From Deltaproteobacteria bacterium (GTDB taxonomy: Bacteria; Myxococcota_A; Polyangia; Polyangiales; JADJMO01), in the NCBI GenBank assembly GCA_016182965.1, contig JACPFM010000042.1, positions 1 to 57,252 of the forward strand: a stretch of DNA of 57,252 bases. Direction: 5' to 3'. The notes below the pieces were generated by a model. It saw nothing but the letters and a program-made list of their open reading frames with translations, was not told the DNA's origin and did no database searches. Shown in pieces: positions 10,118-19,935 of the stretch. The translations under genes were made by a program, and so were the position numbers. Every line of letters starts with the position of its first letter. The first letter of the stretch is position 1.

Positions 10118-11368
10118 ATGGCCGGACCGAAGACCATCAACCTCGCCACGGGGCGGCTCGGCCGCTTCGCGGCGCTCGCGCGCGCCGGGCTCGGCACCGC
10201 GGCCTCCGTCGCCCTCGGTTCCTCGGCCGGCATCGAGCAGGCAGTGGAGAAGCTCGGCGAGCTGCGAGGAATCGGCACGAAGGTCGGCCAGATGGCCGGC
10301 CTCGTCGAGGCGAACCTGCCGCCCGAGCTCCGCGCGCGCGTCGGCCCCGCGCTCGCGAAGCTCCGCGCCGAAGCCGCGCGATCGCCGTACGATGCGATCG
10401 CCACGATCGTGCGGGAAGATCTCGGGTCGCCGCCGGAGGACCTCTTCGCGACGTTCGAGCAGGAGCCGTTCGCGAGCGCGTCGCTCGGACAGGTGCATCG
10501 CGCGACCGACGCGGCGGCGCGCGCGCTCGCGGTGAAGGTGCAGCACCCTGGCATCGACAAGGCGTTCCGCGGCGATCTCGAGAACGTGACGTCGTTCGGA
10601 CGAATCGCGACGAGCTTCGTGATGCCCGACGGTCAGGGCAAGGTCTTCATCGAGGGCGTGAAGGAAGGTTTCCTCGCCGAGCTCGACTACCTGCGCGAGG
10701 CGCAGAACCTCGCCGCCTTCGAGGCGCTGCTCGCCCGCGATCCCGATCTCGAGACCCCGTCCGTCGTCGCCGAGCGATCGAGCGCTCGTGTCCTGACGAC
10801 GACCTTCCTGCGCGGCGAGCCGGTCGAGGCGGCGCGCTCCTACGACGCCGCCACGCGGAGACGGCAGGCGGCGGCGGTCCGGCGGTTCGTCCTCTCCTCG
10901 CTCGCCGATCACGGGCTGCTCTACGCCGATGCGCACGCGGGGAACTTCCTCTTCCGCCGCGACGGAACGCTCGGCGTGCTCGACTTCGGCAGCGTGTTCC
11001 GGCTCGACGAGCCTCGGCGCCGAGCGTTCGCCGAGCTGCGCGACGCCGCGGCCGCGCATGACCGCGCGCGCTTCGATACTGCCGTGGCGACGGCCTATGG
11101 CGTCGCCAACGAGGTCGTCGCGAACGCGATCGCCAACGTACAGTGGCACGGGCTCGGCGGGCTCGTGTGGGGCGACGCGATCGACGCGGCGCACGTGCGA
11201 ACCATCACCCACACGGTCGGCGAAATGAAGAAGAAGCTGCTCGGCCAGCGCTTCGTCCTGCCGTCGTTCATGCCGTTCATGGTTCGCACGATCGTCGCGA
11301 CGAACTCGCTCCTCGTCGCCCTCGACGCGCCTGCGAGCGGAGAGCTCGGCCGGATCGCGTCGTCGTGA
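10118..11368 (+). CDS. ABC1/AarF (UbiB) atypical kinase family protein
   Basis: 416 aa. Family motifs in order: KxGQ extension (GIGTKVGQMA, near residue 50), alanine-rich nucleotide loop (ASASLGQVHRA, near 120), AVKVQHPGI with the ATP Lys, ELDYLREAQN, the catalytic DAHAGNF near 270 and metal-binding LDFG near 290. Members act in ubiquinone or other isoprenoid-quinone/lipid homeostasis as atypical kinases or ATPases. There are no quinone genes beside it, so the target is open. It is transcribed towards the CULT gene, with a heptamer repeat in the gap between the converging ends. Confidence 0.9.
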   Translation: MAGPKTINLATGRLGRFAALARAGLGTAASVALGSSAGIEQAVEKLGELRGIGTKVGQMAGLVEANLPPELRARVGPALAKLRAEAARSPYDAIATIVREDLGSPPEDLFATFEQEPFASASLGQVHRATDAAARALAVKVQHPGIDKAFRGDLENVTSFGRIATSFVMPDGQGKVFIEGVKEGFLAELDYLREAQNLAAFEALLARDPDLETPSVVAERSSARVLTTTFLRGEPVEAARSYDAATRRRQAAAVRRFVLSSLADHGLLYADAHAGNFLFRRDGTLGVLDFGSVFRLDEPRRRAFAELRDAAAAHDRARFDTAVATAYGVANEVVANAIANVQWHGLGGLVWGDAIDAAHVRTITHTVGEMKKKLLGQRFVLPSFMPFMVRTIVATNSLLVALDAPASGELGRIASS

Positions 11369-11462
11369 GCGCGGCGCAGCGCTCCCGGTCCCTCGACCTG
11401 TCATGACACGTCAGCCGTCAGCTCGAGACGGGACAGCAGCTCTCTCGCTCCCTCTCTCTCTA

Positions 11463-11490
11463 GTCGTCAGTCGTCAGTCGTCAGTCGTCA
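11463..11490 (+). repeat. Heptamer array, GTCGTCA x4
   Basis: Four perfect tandem GTCGTCA units followed by GTCAGG, between the convergent ABC1 and CULT genes. Same sequence class as the array at 48673-48714. No clear facing inverted arm is present here, but a CT-rich tract precedes it. Confidence 0.85.
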
Positions 11491-11512
11491 GTCAGGAGAC
11501 GCAGCCCACGTT

Positions 11513-11893
11513 CTAGGTGGCCTCGACGATCTTGTCGCGGATGAGCCCGAAGAAGGCGCTGTCGCCCTCGAAGTGCCAGCCGAGGTGCGTGCCGCAGCCG
11601 CGGCAGAGCGCGATGCGCCACGAGTGGCCGGCGAACCAGGTGAAGAACGTCTGCGCGTCGCCGGCGGTCACGCACCCCTCGGCCTCGCGAAAGACGGCCA
11701 CGCGGAACGCGACGCCCGACGGGTTGACCAGCTCGTGCGTGTGCTTGCCGTTCACCGCCGTCGCGAACCGATCGTGGGTGACCACCGATCGGCACTCCGC
11801 GCACTGGATCTCTCGCGCGCGTCGCGTCTCCGGCTCGCGTTCCATCGCCGGGTCGGCGGGGATGTCGTGTTCCTTCTCCAAGATGGAGAGCAT
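11513..11893 (-). CDS. Cereblon-type CULT domain protein
   Basis: 126 aa from ATG 11893 (MLSILEKEHDIPAD); the upstream Arg-rich extension is unlikely. The protein is essentially one CULT (thalidomide-binding) domain. Two zinc CxxC knuckles, CAECRS near residue 32 and CRGCGTHLGW near 100, match the cereblon tetra-Cys site. Three Trp (FFTWFAGHSW and LGWHFEG) are placed as in the aromatic cage that holds uridine or glutarimide ligands. Length is close to single-domain bacterial homologues studied as cereblon models. No Lon-like domain or ubiquitin-type partner is nearby. A small-ligand or cyclic-imide sensor is plausible; its true ligand is unknown. Confidence 0.85.
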   Translation of the reverse strand: MLSILEKEHDIPADPAMEREPETRRAREIQCAECRSVVTHDRFATAVNGKHTHELVNPSGVAFRVAVFREAEGCVTAGDAQTFFTWFAGHSWRIALCRGCGTHLGWHFEGDSAFFGLIRDKIVEAT

Positions 11894-12063
11894 CCTATCC
11901 CGGGATCGCCACCGAGCGTCGGCTCGACGCGACCTTGCAGCCCGCATGCGACGCGTCGCAGAAACCTCGGCTCAGCTGACGCGGTGCGACAAGGTGCGCG
12001 CAGAAAAATCGCGAACTACCGCCACGCTCGTTGCCGGGAATCAAGGCTTCGCGAAAATTCTTC

Positions 12064-12091
12064 TTGACGCGACGCGCCAGGGCGCTATCTC
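12064..12091 (+). promoter_or_regulatory. Candidate sigma-70-type promoter for the ilv/leu operon
   Basis: TTGACG at 12064-12069, a 16-bp spacer, then TATCTC at 12086-12091. A start near 12098 would leave almost no 5' UTR before the leader peptide. The -35 is good, the -10 weak. Prediction only. Confidence 0.4.
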
Positions 12092-12107
12092 TATTTCCGT
12101 GACGCAC

Positions 12108-12302
12108 ATGAACCAGGCCGACTTCGCCGACCGCCACCAGGCGGAAGCGAGCTGTCCTGCCGCTTCGCGTCACCCCGTAGCCACCGTATCCGCCGCCGAC
12201 CTCCTGTCTGGCGGCGGAATCGTTTTTGTCGCCGGCCTTCTCGTGGTCGGCCTTCTTCTCATCGCCATTCTCATTCCCGTCGGCGGCGGGGTGCAGTTCT
12301 GA
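12108..12302 (+). CDS. Putative ilv operon leader peptide (64 aa)
   Basis: ATG 12108 to TGA 12300-12302, with a GTG three codons upstream in frame. The C-terminal third is a run of branched-chain residues (IVFVAGLLVVG, then LLLIAILIPV): 15 of 21 residues are Ile, Leu or Val. Several use A/T-ending codons (CTT three times, ATT twice, GTT once), which are uncommon in this GC-rich window. The stop lies 28 bp before a strong intrinsic terminator, and the last codons (PVGGG) form an RNA segment complementary to both an upstream leader segment and the terminator arm. The first downstream enzyme genes are ilvB and ilvN. This fits a regulatory leader whose translation senses branched-chain aminoacyl-tRNA. 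Alternative: a small single-span membrane protein. Confidence 0.7.
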   Translation: MNQADFADRHQAEASCPAASRHPVATVSAADLLSGGGIVFVAGLLVVGLLLIAILIPVGGGVQF

Positions 12303-12371
12303 GAAGCCGATAGGCAGAAAGACTCAGAAAGGCCCCCGCCGACCGAAAGGTCGCGGGGGCCTTCGTTTTCG
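12190..12371 (+). promoter_or_regulatory. Predicted transcription attenuator with three alternative pairings
   Basis: Segment 1, CCGCCGCCGAC (12190-12200), pairs perfectly over 11 bp with segment 2, GTCGGCGGCGG (12279-12289). Segment 2 can instead pair over 11 bp with one bulge with segment 3 (12333-12343), the 5' arm of the terminator. Segment 3 pairs with segment 4 (12349-12361) to make the terminator. A ribosome stalled on the Ile/Leu/Val codons would leave segment 2 free to form the antiterminator; a ribosome at the stop codon would cover segment 2 and let the terminator form. Segment 1 also has a local partner, GGCGGCGG at 12210-12217. Confidence 0.65.
12331..12371 (+). terminator. Intrinsic terminator/attenuator stem
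   Basis: GGCCCCCGCCGACC, GAAA tetraloop, GGTCGCGGGGGCC: a 13-bp stem with one bulged C, followed by TTCGTTTTC. It lies 140 bp upstream of the first operon gene and downstream of the leader peptide, so it acts within the operon leader. Confidence 0.85.
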
Positions 12372-12510
12372 AGGCCCACGCAATGGAATCCCACAACGAC
12401 GCGATGAAGTCAGTCCCTGCGCGCACGGCCGCGCGGGCGAGGTCCGAGGCGGGGCGCACCGACGCCGGCTTCGCCGTCACCGACTCCTGCCTGCTCAACC
12501 GGAGGATTGC

Positions 12511-12963
12511 ATGAAGAAGACCGCCACGTCCGATCGCCACCCGACCCCCGTGGTCCGTCAGCGGCTCGCCGAGATGCTCGACGCGCTCTCGGCGGAGTGC
12601 CTTCAGCTCGCGCGCGACACCCGCCTCGTCGAGAGCGACGAGACGGACGTCGCCGACTACGAGCGGGTGCTCGCGGACATCGAGACGCTCGCCGAGGTCC
12701 TCCGCGAGTGGGAGCAGACGCAGCCGACCCGCGCGACCGCGACCACCTCCAACTGCGAGATGTGGACGATCGCCGACCGCGTGAAGGACGCGGCCATCGC
12801 CAAGACCATCGCCTCCGGTTCGCGCATCAAGGCGGCCGGCCCGGCCGACCCGTGCGAGAGCGGCGTGCGCCCGACGCTGAGCCTCGAGCAGGCGCGGCGC
12901 ACCATCGAGGACCTGCGCGAAGAGGACGCCGTGCGCAACGACGTGCAGCGGGCGTTGGCATGA
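12511..12963 (+). CDS. Unrecognised 150-aa protein, first gene of the ilv/leu operon
   Basis: ATG 12511 is preceded at 6 bp by a clear GGAGG (12501-12505), and its stop overlaps the ilvB start (ATGA). The protein is acidic and helical: residues about 15-70 (RQRLAEMLDALSAECLQLAR, then VADYERVLADIETLAEVLRE) could form a helical hairpin or coiled coil; two Cys and a C-terminal helix (LEQARRTIEDLREEDAVRND) follow. There is no signal peptide, membrane segment or catalytic motif. Position between attenuator and acetolactate synthase suggests a role with that enzyme or its regulation, but this is guilt by association. Not a recognised ilv gene. Confidence 0.8.
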   Translation: MKKTATSDRHPTPVVRQRLAEMLDALSAECLQLARDTRLVESDETDVADYERVLADIETLAEVLREWEQTQPTRATATTSNCEMWTIADRVKDAAIAKTIASGSRIKAAGPADPCESGVRPTLSLEQARRTIEDLREEDAVRNDVQRALA

Positions 12964-14693
12964 CCGGCCCGCGGAGCACGCGCCGCTCGGGCGCACAGCT
13001 GATCTGGGAGGTCCTGCTGTCGGAGGGGGTCGACGTGGTGTTCGGCTACCCCGGCGGCGCGATCATGCCCGCCTACGACACGATCCTGCAGTACCCGATC
13101 CGGCACGTGCTGGTGCGCCACGAGCAGGGCGCCGCGCACATGGCCGACGGCTACGCGCGCGCCTCGGGCAAGGTCGGCGTGGCGGTCGCCACCTCCGGTC
13201 CGGGCGCGACCAACCTGGTGACCGGCATCGCGACGGCGATGCTCGACAGCTCGCCGATCGTCTGCATCACCGGGCAGGTCTCCTCGAAGTTCATCGGCAC
13301 CGACGCCTTCCAGGAGGTCGACATCACGGGCGTCACGCTGCCGATCACCAAACACAACTACCTGGTGACCGACGTCGACGAGCTCGGCCCGACGCTCAAG
13401 GAGGCGTTCTACGTCGCGCGCTCCGGGCGGCCCGGTCCGGTGCTGGTCGACATCACCAAGGACGTGCAGCAGGCGATGACCGAGTGGGTCGACGACGGCT
13501 CGCCGGTGCGGTTGCCCGGCTATCGCCCGCGGCACGCGCTGCACGAAGACACGCTGCAGCGCGCGATCGAGCTGATCGACGCCGCCGAGCGCCCGCTGAT
13601 CCTGGCAGGGCACGGCATCGTGCGCGCCGAGGCGAGCGCGGAGCTGCGCGCGTTCGTGGAGAAGACCGGCATCCCGGTCGGTTCGACGCTCCTCGGCCTC
13701 GGCGGCTTCCCGGCGACGCACCCGCTGTCGCTCGGGATGATGGGCATGCACGGCGAGGCGTGGGTCAACCACGCGGTCCAGGAGGCCGATCTGCTGATCG
13801 CGCTCGGCATGCGCTTCGACGATCGAGTGACCGGGCGGCTCGACACCTACGCGCCCGGCGCGAAGAAGATCCACGTCGAGATCGACCCGAGCGAGATCAA
13901 CAAGAACGTGAAGGCCGACGTGCCGATCGTCGGCGACGTGCGCGAGGTGCTGCGCGCCCTGTTGCCGCGGGTGCAGAAGCGCACGCGCGGGCCGTGGGTC
14001 GCGCGCATCGAGGAGTCGAAGGGCCACAGCGCCGTCCGCGACATCAAGCACCTGCCGCACGACGGCCGCCTGTTCGCCGCGCACGTGATGCACGACCTGT
14101 GGCGCCTCACCGAGGGCAAGGCGCTGATCGTCAGCGACGTCGGCCAGCACCAGATGTGGGAGGCCCAGTACTACAAGCACGATCACCCGCGCGGCCTGGT
14201 CACCAGCGGCGGCCTCGGCACCATGGGCTTCTCGCTGCCGGCGGCGATCGGCGCGGCCTTCGCCCGCAAGGACGACGAGATCTGGGTCGTCGTCGGCGAC
14301 GGCGGCTTCCAGATGACCGCCTGCGAGCTGGCCACCTGCGCCCAGGAGGGCATCAAGGTCAACGTCGCGATCATCGACAACGGCTACCTCGGCATGGTGC
14401 GCCAGTGGCAGGAGTTCTTCTACGACGGCCGCTACTCGGCGACGCCGCTCAAGAGCCCCGACTTCGTCAAGCTCGCCGAGGCGCACGGGCTCGCCGCCCG
14501 CCGCGTGGAGACCCGCGAGCAGATCGCCGACGCGGTCGCCTGGGCGCGTAACACGCCGGGCACTTGCGTCATCGATTTCCGCGTCGAGCAGGAGGACGCC
14601 GTCTACCCGATGGTGCCCGCCGGCGCGGCGCTGCACGACATGATTCGTCGGCCGGCCCATTCGCCGATCGTCGAGACCTCGGAGGATCCCTGA
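12960..14693 (+). CDS. ilvB: Acetolactate synthase, large catalytic subunit
   Basis: 577 aa from ATG 12960. Condenses two pyruvates to acetolactate (valine/leucine) or pyruvate with 2-oxobutyrate (isoleucine), using thiamine diphosphate and FAD. The N-terminal domain has FGYPGGAIMPAYD and catalytic Glu55 in VRHEQGAAHMADGYARA. The C-terminal ThDP/Mg site runs from GDGGFQMTACELAT to NGYLGMVRQWQEFF. Length and motif spacing are normal for the family. It is coupled to the unknown upstream gene by a 4-bp overlap and followed after 1 bp by the regulatory subunit. Expression is likely controlled by the attenuator at 12190-12371. Confidence 0.97.
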   Translation: MTGPRSTRRSGAQLIWEVLLSEGVDVVFGYPGGAIMPAYDTILQYPIRHVLVRHEQGAAHMADGYARASGKVGVAVATSGPGATNLVTGIATAMLDSSPIVCITGQVSSKFIGTDAFQEVDITGVTLPITKHNYLVTDVDELGPTLKEAFYVARSGRPGPVLVDITKDVQQAMTEWVDDGSPVRLPGYRPRHALHEDTLQRAIELIDAAERPLILAGHGIVRAEASAELRAFVEKTGIPVGSTLLGLGGFPATHPLSLGMMGMHGEAWVNHAVQEADLLIALGMRFDDRVTGRLDTYAPGAKKIHVEIDPSEINKNVKADVPIVGDVREVLRALLPRVQKRTRGPWVARIEESKGHSAVRDIKHLPHDGRLFAAHVMHDLWRLTEGKALIVSDVGQHQMWEAQYYKHDHPRGLVTSGGLGTMGFSLPAAIGAAFARKDDEIWVVVGDGGFQMTACELATCAQEGIKVNVAIIDNGYLGMVRQWQEFFYDGRYSATPLKSPDFVKLAEAHGLAARRVETREQIADAVAWARNTPGTCVIDFRVEQEDAVYPMVPAGAALHDMIRRPAHSPIVETSEDP

Positions 14694-14694
14694 G

Positions 14695-15216
14695 ATGAGG
14701 CAGCTTCGTACGTTCGTGGCGCACGTCGAGGACCGTCCCGGCGTGCTGAACCGCGTGGTCTCGCTGTTCCGCCGGCGCGGCTACAACATCGAGTCGCTCA
14801 CCGTCGGCCGCACCGAGCGCGAAGGCGTCTCGCGCCTGACGGTGGTGATGGAGGCCGACGACGACGCCGCCCGTCGCATCGAGGCGAACCTCTACAAGCT
14901 CGTCAACGTCCTGTTGGTCGACGACCTGACCAACGCGCCGAACGTCACCCGCGATCTCGCGCTGGTGAAGGTGAAGGCCACGCCGGAGTCGCGGCCGCAC
15001 GTGCTGCAGCTCGCGGAGGTGTTCCGCGCGCGCACCGTCGACGTCGGCAGCGAGACGGTCACGCTCGAGATCACCGGCACCACCGACAAGATCGACGGCC
15101 TGGTCGACGTGCTGCGGCCCTACGGGATCGTGGAGATGGTGCGCACGGGCTTGATCGCGATGCGCCGTGGCAACTCGGAGGTGGTGCGCGAGGTGGGGGA
15201 GGTCGTCGCGGCGTAA
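14695..15216 (+). CDS. ilvN: Acetolactate synthase, small regulatory subunit
   Basis: 173 aa. An N-terminal ACT domain starts at RTFVAHVEDRPGVLNRVVSL and continues through RRGYNIESLTVGRTEREGVS. The second half is the ALS_ss_C-like region (LALVKVKATPESRPHVLQLA, VTLEITGTTDKIDGLVDVLR). It activates the catalytic subunit and gives valine feedback control. Length is typical of the longer IlvH/IlvN type. The start lies 1 bp after the ilvB stop. A hairpin-forming heptamer element separates it from ilvC. Confidence 0.96.
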   Translation: MRQLRTFVAHVEDRPGVLNRVVSLFRRRGYNIESLTVGRTEREGVSRLTVVMEADDDAARRIEANLYKLVNVLLVDDLTNAPNVTRDLALVKVKATPESRPHVLQLAEVFRARTVDVGSETVTLEITGTTDKIDGLVDVLRPYGIVEMVRTGLIAMRRGNSEVVREVGEVVAA

Positions 15217-15221
15217 GCAAG

Positions 15222-15379
15222 TGGGGTCAGTGGTCCAGAGTCTAGAGTCTAGAGTCGGAGACCGAAGCAGGTTCGAGGGTCGAGCGTCAGCGGTCAGAGC
15301 GGAGATGCGACAGGCGATGGCGCGAGCAGGCGCATCGACCACGCACTCTCGACTCTAGACTCTGGACTCTAGACCCCAG
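15222..15379 (+). repeat. Inverted heptamer element between ilvN and ilvC
   Basis: The left arm (15222-15258) and right arm (15345-15379) share a 17-bp perfect complement, GTCCAGAGTCTAGAGTC on the left, plus an outer GGGGTC match. The arms are built of AGTCTAG-type heptamers and enclose about 86 bp. The RNA would form a long stem inside the operon between ilvN and ilvC. There is no T-tract. Confidence 0.85.
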
Positions 15380-15416
15380 GGGAAACTCGTTTCCAAGAAC
15401 GTCAATGGAGTGAACG

Positions 15417-16424
15417 ATGGCCAAGATTTACTACGACAAAGACGCGGATCTCTCGAACATCAAGGGCAAGAAGGTCGCGATCGTGGGCTACGGCTCGCAG
15501 GGGCACGCCCACGCGCTCAACCTCAAGGAGTCCGGCGTCGACGTCACCGTGGGCCTCCCCGAAGGGAGCAAGTCGCGCGCGAAGGCGACGGCCGCGGGCC
15601 TGAAGGTCGCGACGGTCGCCGAGGCCGCGGCCGCGTGCGACGTGATCATGATCCTCGCGCCCGACACCTCGCAGCCGGCGATCTACAAGGAGTCGATCGC
15701 GCCGCACCTGAAGCCCGGCAAGACGCTGATGTTCGCGCACGGGTTCAACGTGCGCTTCGGCACCATCGATCCGCCGGCCGACGTCGACGTGTCGATGGTC
15801 GCGCCGAAGGGGCCCGGCCACCGCGTGCGCGAGACCTATCAGGAGGGGGGCGGCGTGCCGGCGCTCGTCGCGGTGCACCGCGATGCGAGCGGCAAGGCGC
15901 TGGCCAACGCGCTCGCCTACGCGTCGGCGATCGGCGCCGGCCGCGCGGGCATCCTGCAGACCACCTTCTCCGAAGAGACCGAGACCGATCTGTTCGGTGA
16001 GCAGGCGGTCCTCTGCGGCGGCGTCAGCGCGCTGGTGAAGGCGGGCTTCGAGACGCTCGTCGAGGCCGGCTATCAGCCGGAGGTCGCCTACTTCGAGTGC
16101 CTGCACGAGCTGAAGCTGATCGTCGACCTGATGTACCGCGGCGGCCTCCGCTACATGCGCCACTCGATCAGCGACACCGCGGAGTACGGCGACTACGTGT
16201 CCGGCCCGCGCGTGGTCAACCCGGCCGTCAAGGCGGAGATGGCGCAGATCCTCGACGAGATCCGCGACGGCACCTTCGCCAAGCGCTGGATCAAGGAGAA
16301 CGAGACCGGCCGCGCGCAGTACAACGCGATGAAGGCGCGCGAGCGCGATCACCAGATCGAGCAGGTCGGCAGCAAGCTCCGCAAGATGATGCCCTTCTTG
16401 GATCCGGTCGAGAGCCAGGACTGA
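15417..16424 (+). CDS. ilvC: Ketol-acid reductoisomerase (class I)
   Basis: 335 aa, the class I length. Converts acetolactate or acetohydroxybutyrate to the 2,3-dihydroxy acid with NADPH and Mg. The Rossmann motif [17 protein letters not shown] is near residue 25. The KARI knotted domain carries the metal-binding [17 protein letters not shown] near residue 185 and the conserved Glu in [24 protein letters not shown] precedes the ATG. leuA begins 7 bp after the stop. Confidence 0.97.
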   Translation: MAKIYYDKDADLSNIKGKKVAIVGYGSQGHAHALNLKESGVDVTVGLPEGSKSRAKATAAGLKVATVAEAAAACDVIMILAPDTSQPAIYKESIAPHLKPGKTLMFAHGFNVRFGTIDPPADVDVSMVAPKGPGHRVRETYQEGGGVPALVAVHRDASGKALANALAYASAIGAGRAGILQTTFSEETETDLFGEQAVLCGGVSALVKAGFETLVEAGYQPEVAYFECLHELKLIVDLMYRGGLRYMRHSISDTAEYGDYVSGPRVVNPAVKAEMAQILDEIRDGTFAKRWIKENETGRAQYNAMKARERDHQIEQVGSKLRKMMPFLDPVESQD

Positions 16425-16431
16425 GCGCGCC

Positions 16432-17977
<1,546 letters not shown>

Positions 17978-17981
<4 letters not shown>

Positions 17982-19357
17982 AGAAGACGTTGTTCGAGAA
18001 GATCTGGGCCTCGCACGTGGTGCTGCAGGCGCCGGGCGCGCCGGCCGTCCTGTCGATCGATCTGCACCTCGTGCACGAGGTCACGTCGCCGCAGGCCTTC
18101 TCCGGCCTGCGCGCGCGGGGGCTGAAGGTGCGGCGCCCCGATCGCACGGTGGCGACGATGGACCACTCGACGCCCACCGTGAAGGTGTCGCTCCCGATGC
18201 TCGAGCCCCAGGCGCGGGCGCAGCTCGAGATGCTCGCCCGCAACTGCGAGGAGAACGGCATCCGCCTGCACGCCTACGGCTCGGAGACGACGGGCATCGT
18301 GCACGTCGTCGGCCCCGAGCGCGGCCTCACGCTCCCGGGCTCCACCATCGTGTGCGGCGACAGCCACACCTCGACGCACGGGGCCTTCGGCGCGCTCGCC
18401 TTCGGCATCGGCACCAGCGAGGTCGAGCACGTGCTCGCGACGCAGGCGCTCCTGCAGCACAAGCCGAAGACGTTCGCGGTGAACGTCGAGGGCGCGCGCC
18501 GCGCCGGGGTCACCGCCAAGGACATCATCCTCGCGGTCTGCGGCGAGCTCGGCGTCGGCGGCGGCACCGGCTACGTCCTCGAGTACCGCGGCAGCGCCAT
18601 CCGCGCGCTCGACATGGCCGGTCGCATGACCGTCTGCAACATGTCGATCGAGGCGGGCGCGCGCGCCGGCATGATCGCGCCCGACGACACGACCTACGAG
18701 TTCCTCGCCCGGACGCCCGAGGCGCCGAAGGGCGCGGCGTGGGAGGCGGCGGTCGCGAAGTGGCGGCAGCTGCCGACCGACGAGGGCGCGACCTTCGATC
18801 GCTCGGTGACGCTCGACGCGTCGAGGCTCGCGCCGATGATCACCTTCGGCACCAACCCGGGGCAGGCGATCGCCATCGACCAGCCGGTGCCCGGCGGCGC
18901 CGCGAACGAGAAGGCGCTCGCCTACATGGACCTCGAGGCCGGCAAGCCGCTCCTCGGCAGGAAGGTCGACGTGGTGTTCGTCGGCTCGTGGACCAACCCG
19001 CGCATGGAGGACCTGCGGGCGACGGCGCGCGTGCTCGAGGGGCGCAAGGTCGACCCGTCGGTCCGCATGCTGGTGGTCCCCGGCTCCAAGCAGGTGCAGC
19101 GCGACGCCGAGGCCGAGGGGCTCGATCGCGTGTTCCGCGCAGCCGGCGCCGAGTGGCGCGAGCCGGGCTGCTCGATGTGCATCGCGATGAACGGCGACGA
19201 GGTGCCCGCGGGCAAGGTCGCCGTCTCCACCAGCAACCGCAACTTCGAGGGTCGTCAGGGCAAGGGCTCGCGCACGCTCCTCGCCTCGCCGCTCACCGCC
19301 GCCGCGTCCGCGGTCACCGGCGTCGTCACCGACCCCCGCACGCTGCTCGGAGCCTGA
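17978..19357 (+). CDS. leuC: 3-isopropylmalate dehydratase, large subunit, with a Cys-to-Trp change at an Fe-S ligand
   Basis: 459 aa; with LeuD it isomerises 2- to 3-isopropylmalate using a [4Fe-4S] cluster. Family landmarks include [11 protein letters not shown], the active-site [20 protein letters not shown] and [11 protein letters not shown]. Two cluster ligands are present in PGCSMC (Cys398, Cys401). The third, normally in GSCTN, reads GSWTN: codon TGG at 18989-18991, residue 338, one base from TGC. This would be expected to prevent normal cluster assembly. The ATG overlaps the -1-frame leuA stop, and leuD starts 2 bp after its stop. Confidence 0.95.
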
Positions 19358-19359
19358 TC

Positions 19360-19935
19360 ATGCCGAAGTTCGATCGACTGACGTCGCGCGTGGTGCCGCT
19401 GAAGGTGGACGACATCGACACCGATCAGATCATCCCCGCACGCTACCTGAAGGTGACCAGCAAGGAGGGGCTCGGGCCGGCCCTCTTCACCGACTGGCGC
19501 GCGCCGGGCAAGCCGGGAGCCGTCCTCGACTCCGACGAGGCGAAGGGCTGCGAGGTGCTGCTCGCCGGGCACAACTTCGGCTGCGGGTCGTCGCGCGAGC
19601 ACGCGCCGTGGGCGCTCTGCGGCTACGGGTTCCGCGCGGTCGTCGCCTCGTCGTTCGCCGACATCTTCAAGGGCAACGCGCTGAAGAACGGCCTCTTGCC
19701 GGTGCAGGTCGACCCCGAGGTCCTCGAGAGGCTGCACGCGGCGCGCGCGGCCGATCCGTCGTTCTCGGTGACCATCGACCTCGAGACGCAGGAGCTCACC
19801 GCGCCGAGCGTCGCCGTCCGGGTCTCGTTCCCCGTCGATCCCTTCGCGCGAACGTGCCTGCTCGAGGGCGTCGACGAGCTCGGTTATCTCCTCAAGCACC
19901 TGCCCGAGATCGAGGCCCATGAGCGCCGCCCCTGA
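19360..19935 (+). CDS. leuD: 3-isopropylmalate dehydratase, small subunit
   Basis: 191 aa from ATG 19360. The swivel-domain protein shows DDIDTDQIIPARYLK at the start and the conserved GHNFGCGSSREHAPWAL near residue 70, then SSFADIFKGNALKNGLLPV. It binds the substrate side chain together with LeuC. Length is normal. Its last 17 bp overlap the start of cimA, which fits tight translational coupling. The frame is also open upstream through leuC to leuA, but that is a chance open frame of GC-rich DNA. Confidence 0.95.
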   Translation: MPKFDRLTSRVVPLKVDDIDTDQIIPARYLKVTSKEGLGPALFTDWRAPGKPGAVLDSDEAKGCEVLLAGHNFGCGSSREHAPWALCGYGFRAVVASSFADIFKGNALKNGLLPVQVDPEVLERLHAARAADPSFSVTIDLETQELTAPSVAVRVSFPVDPFARTCLLEGVDELGYLLKHLPEIEAHERRP

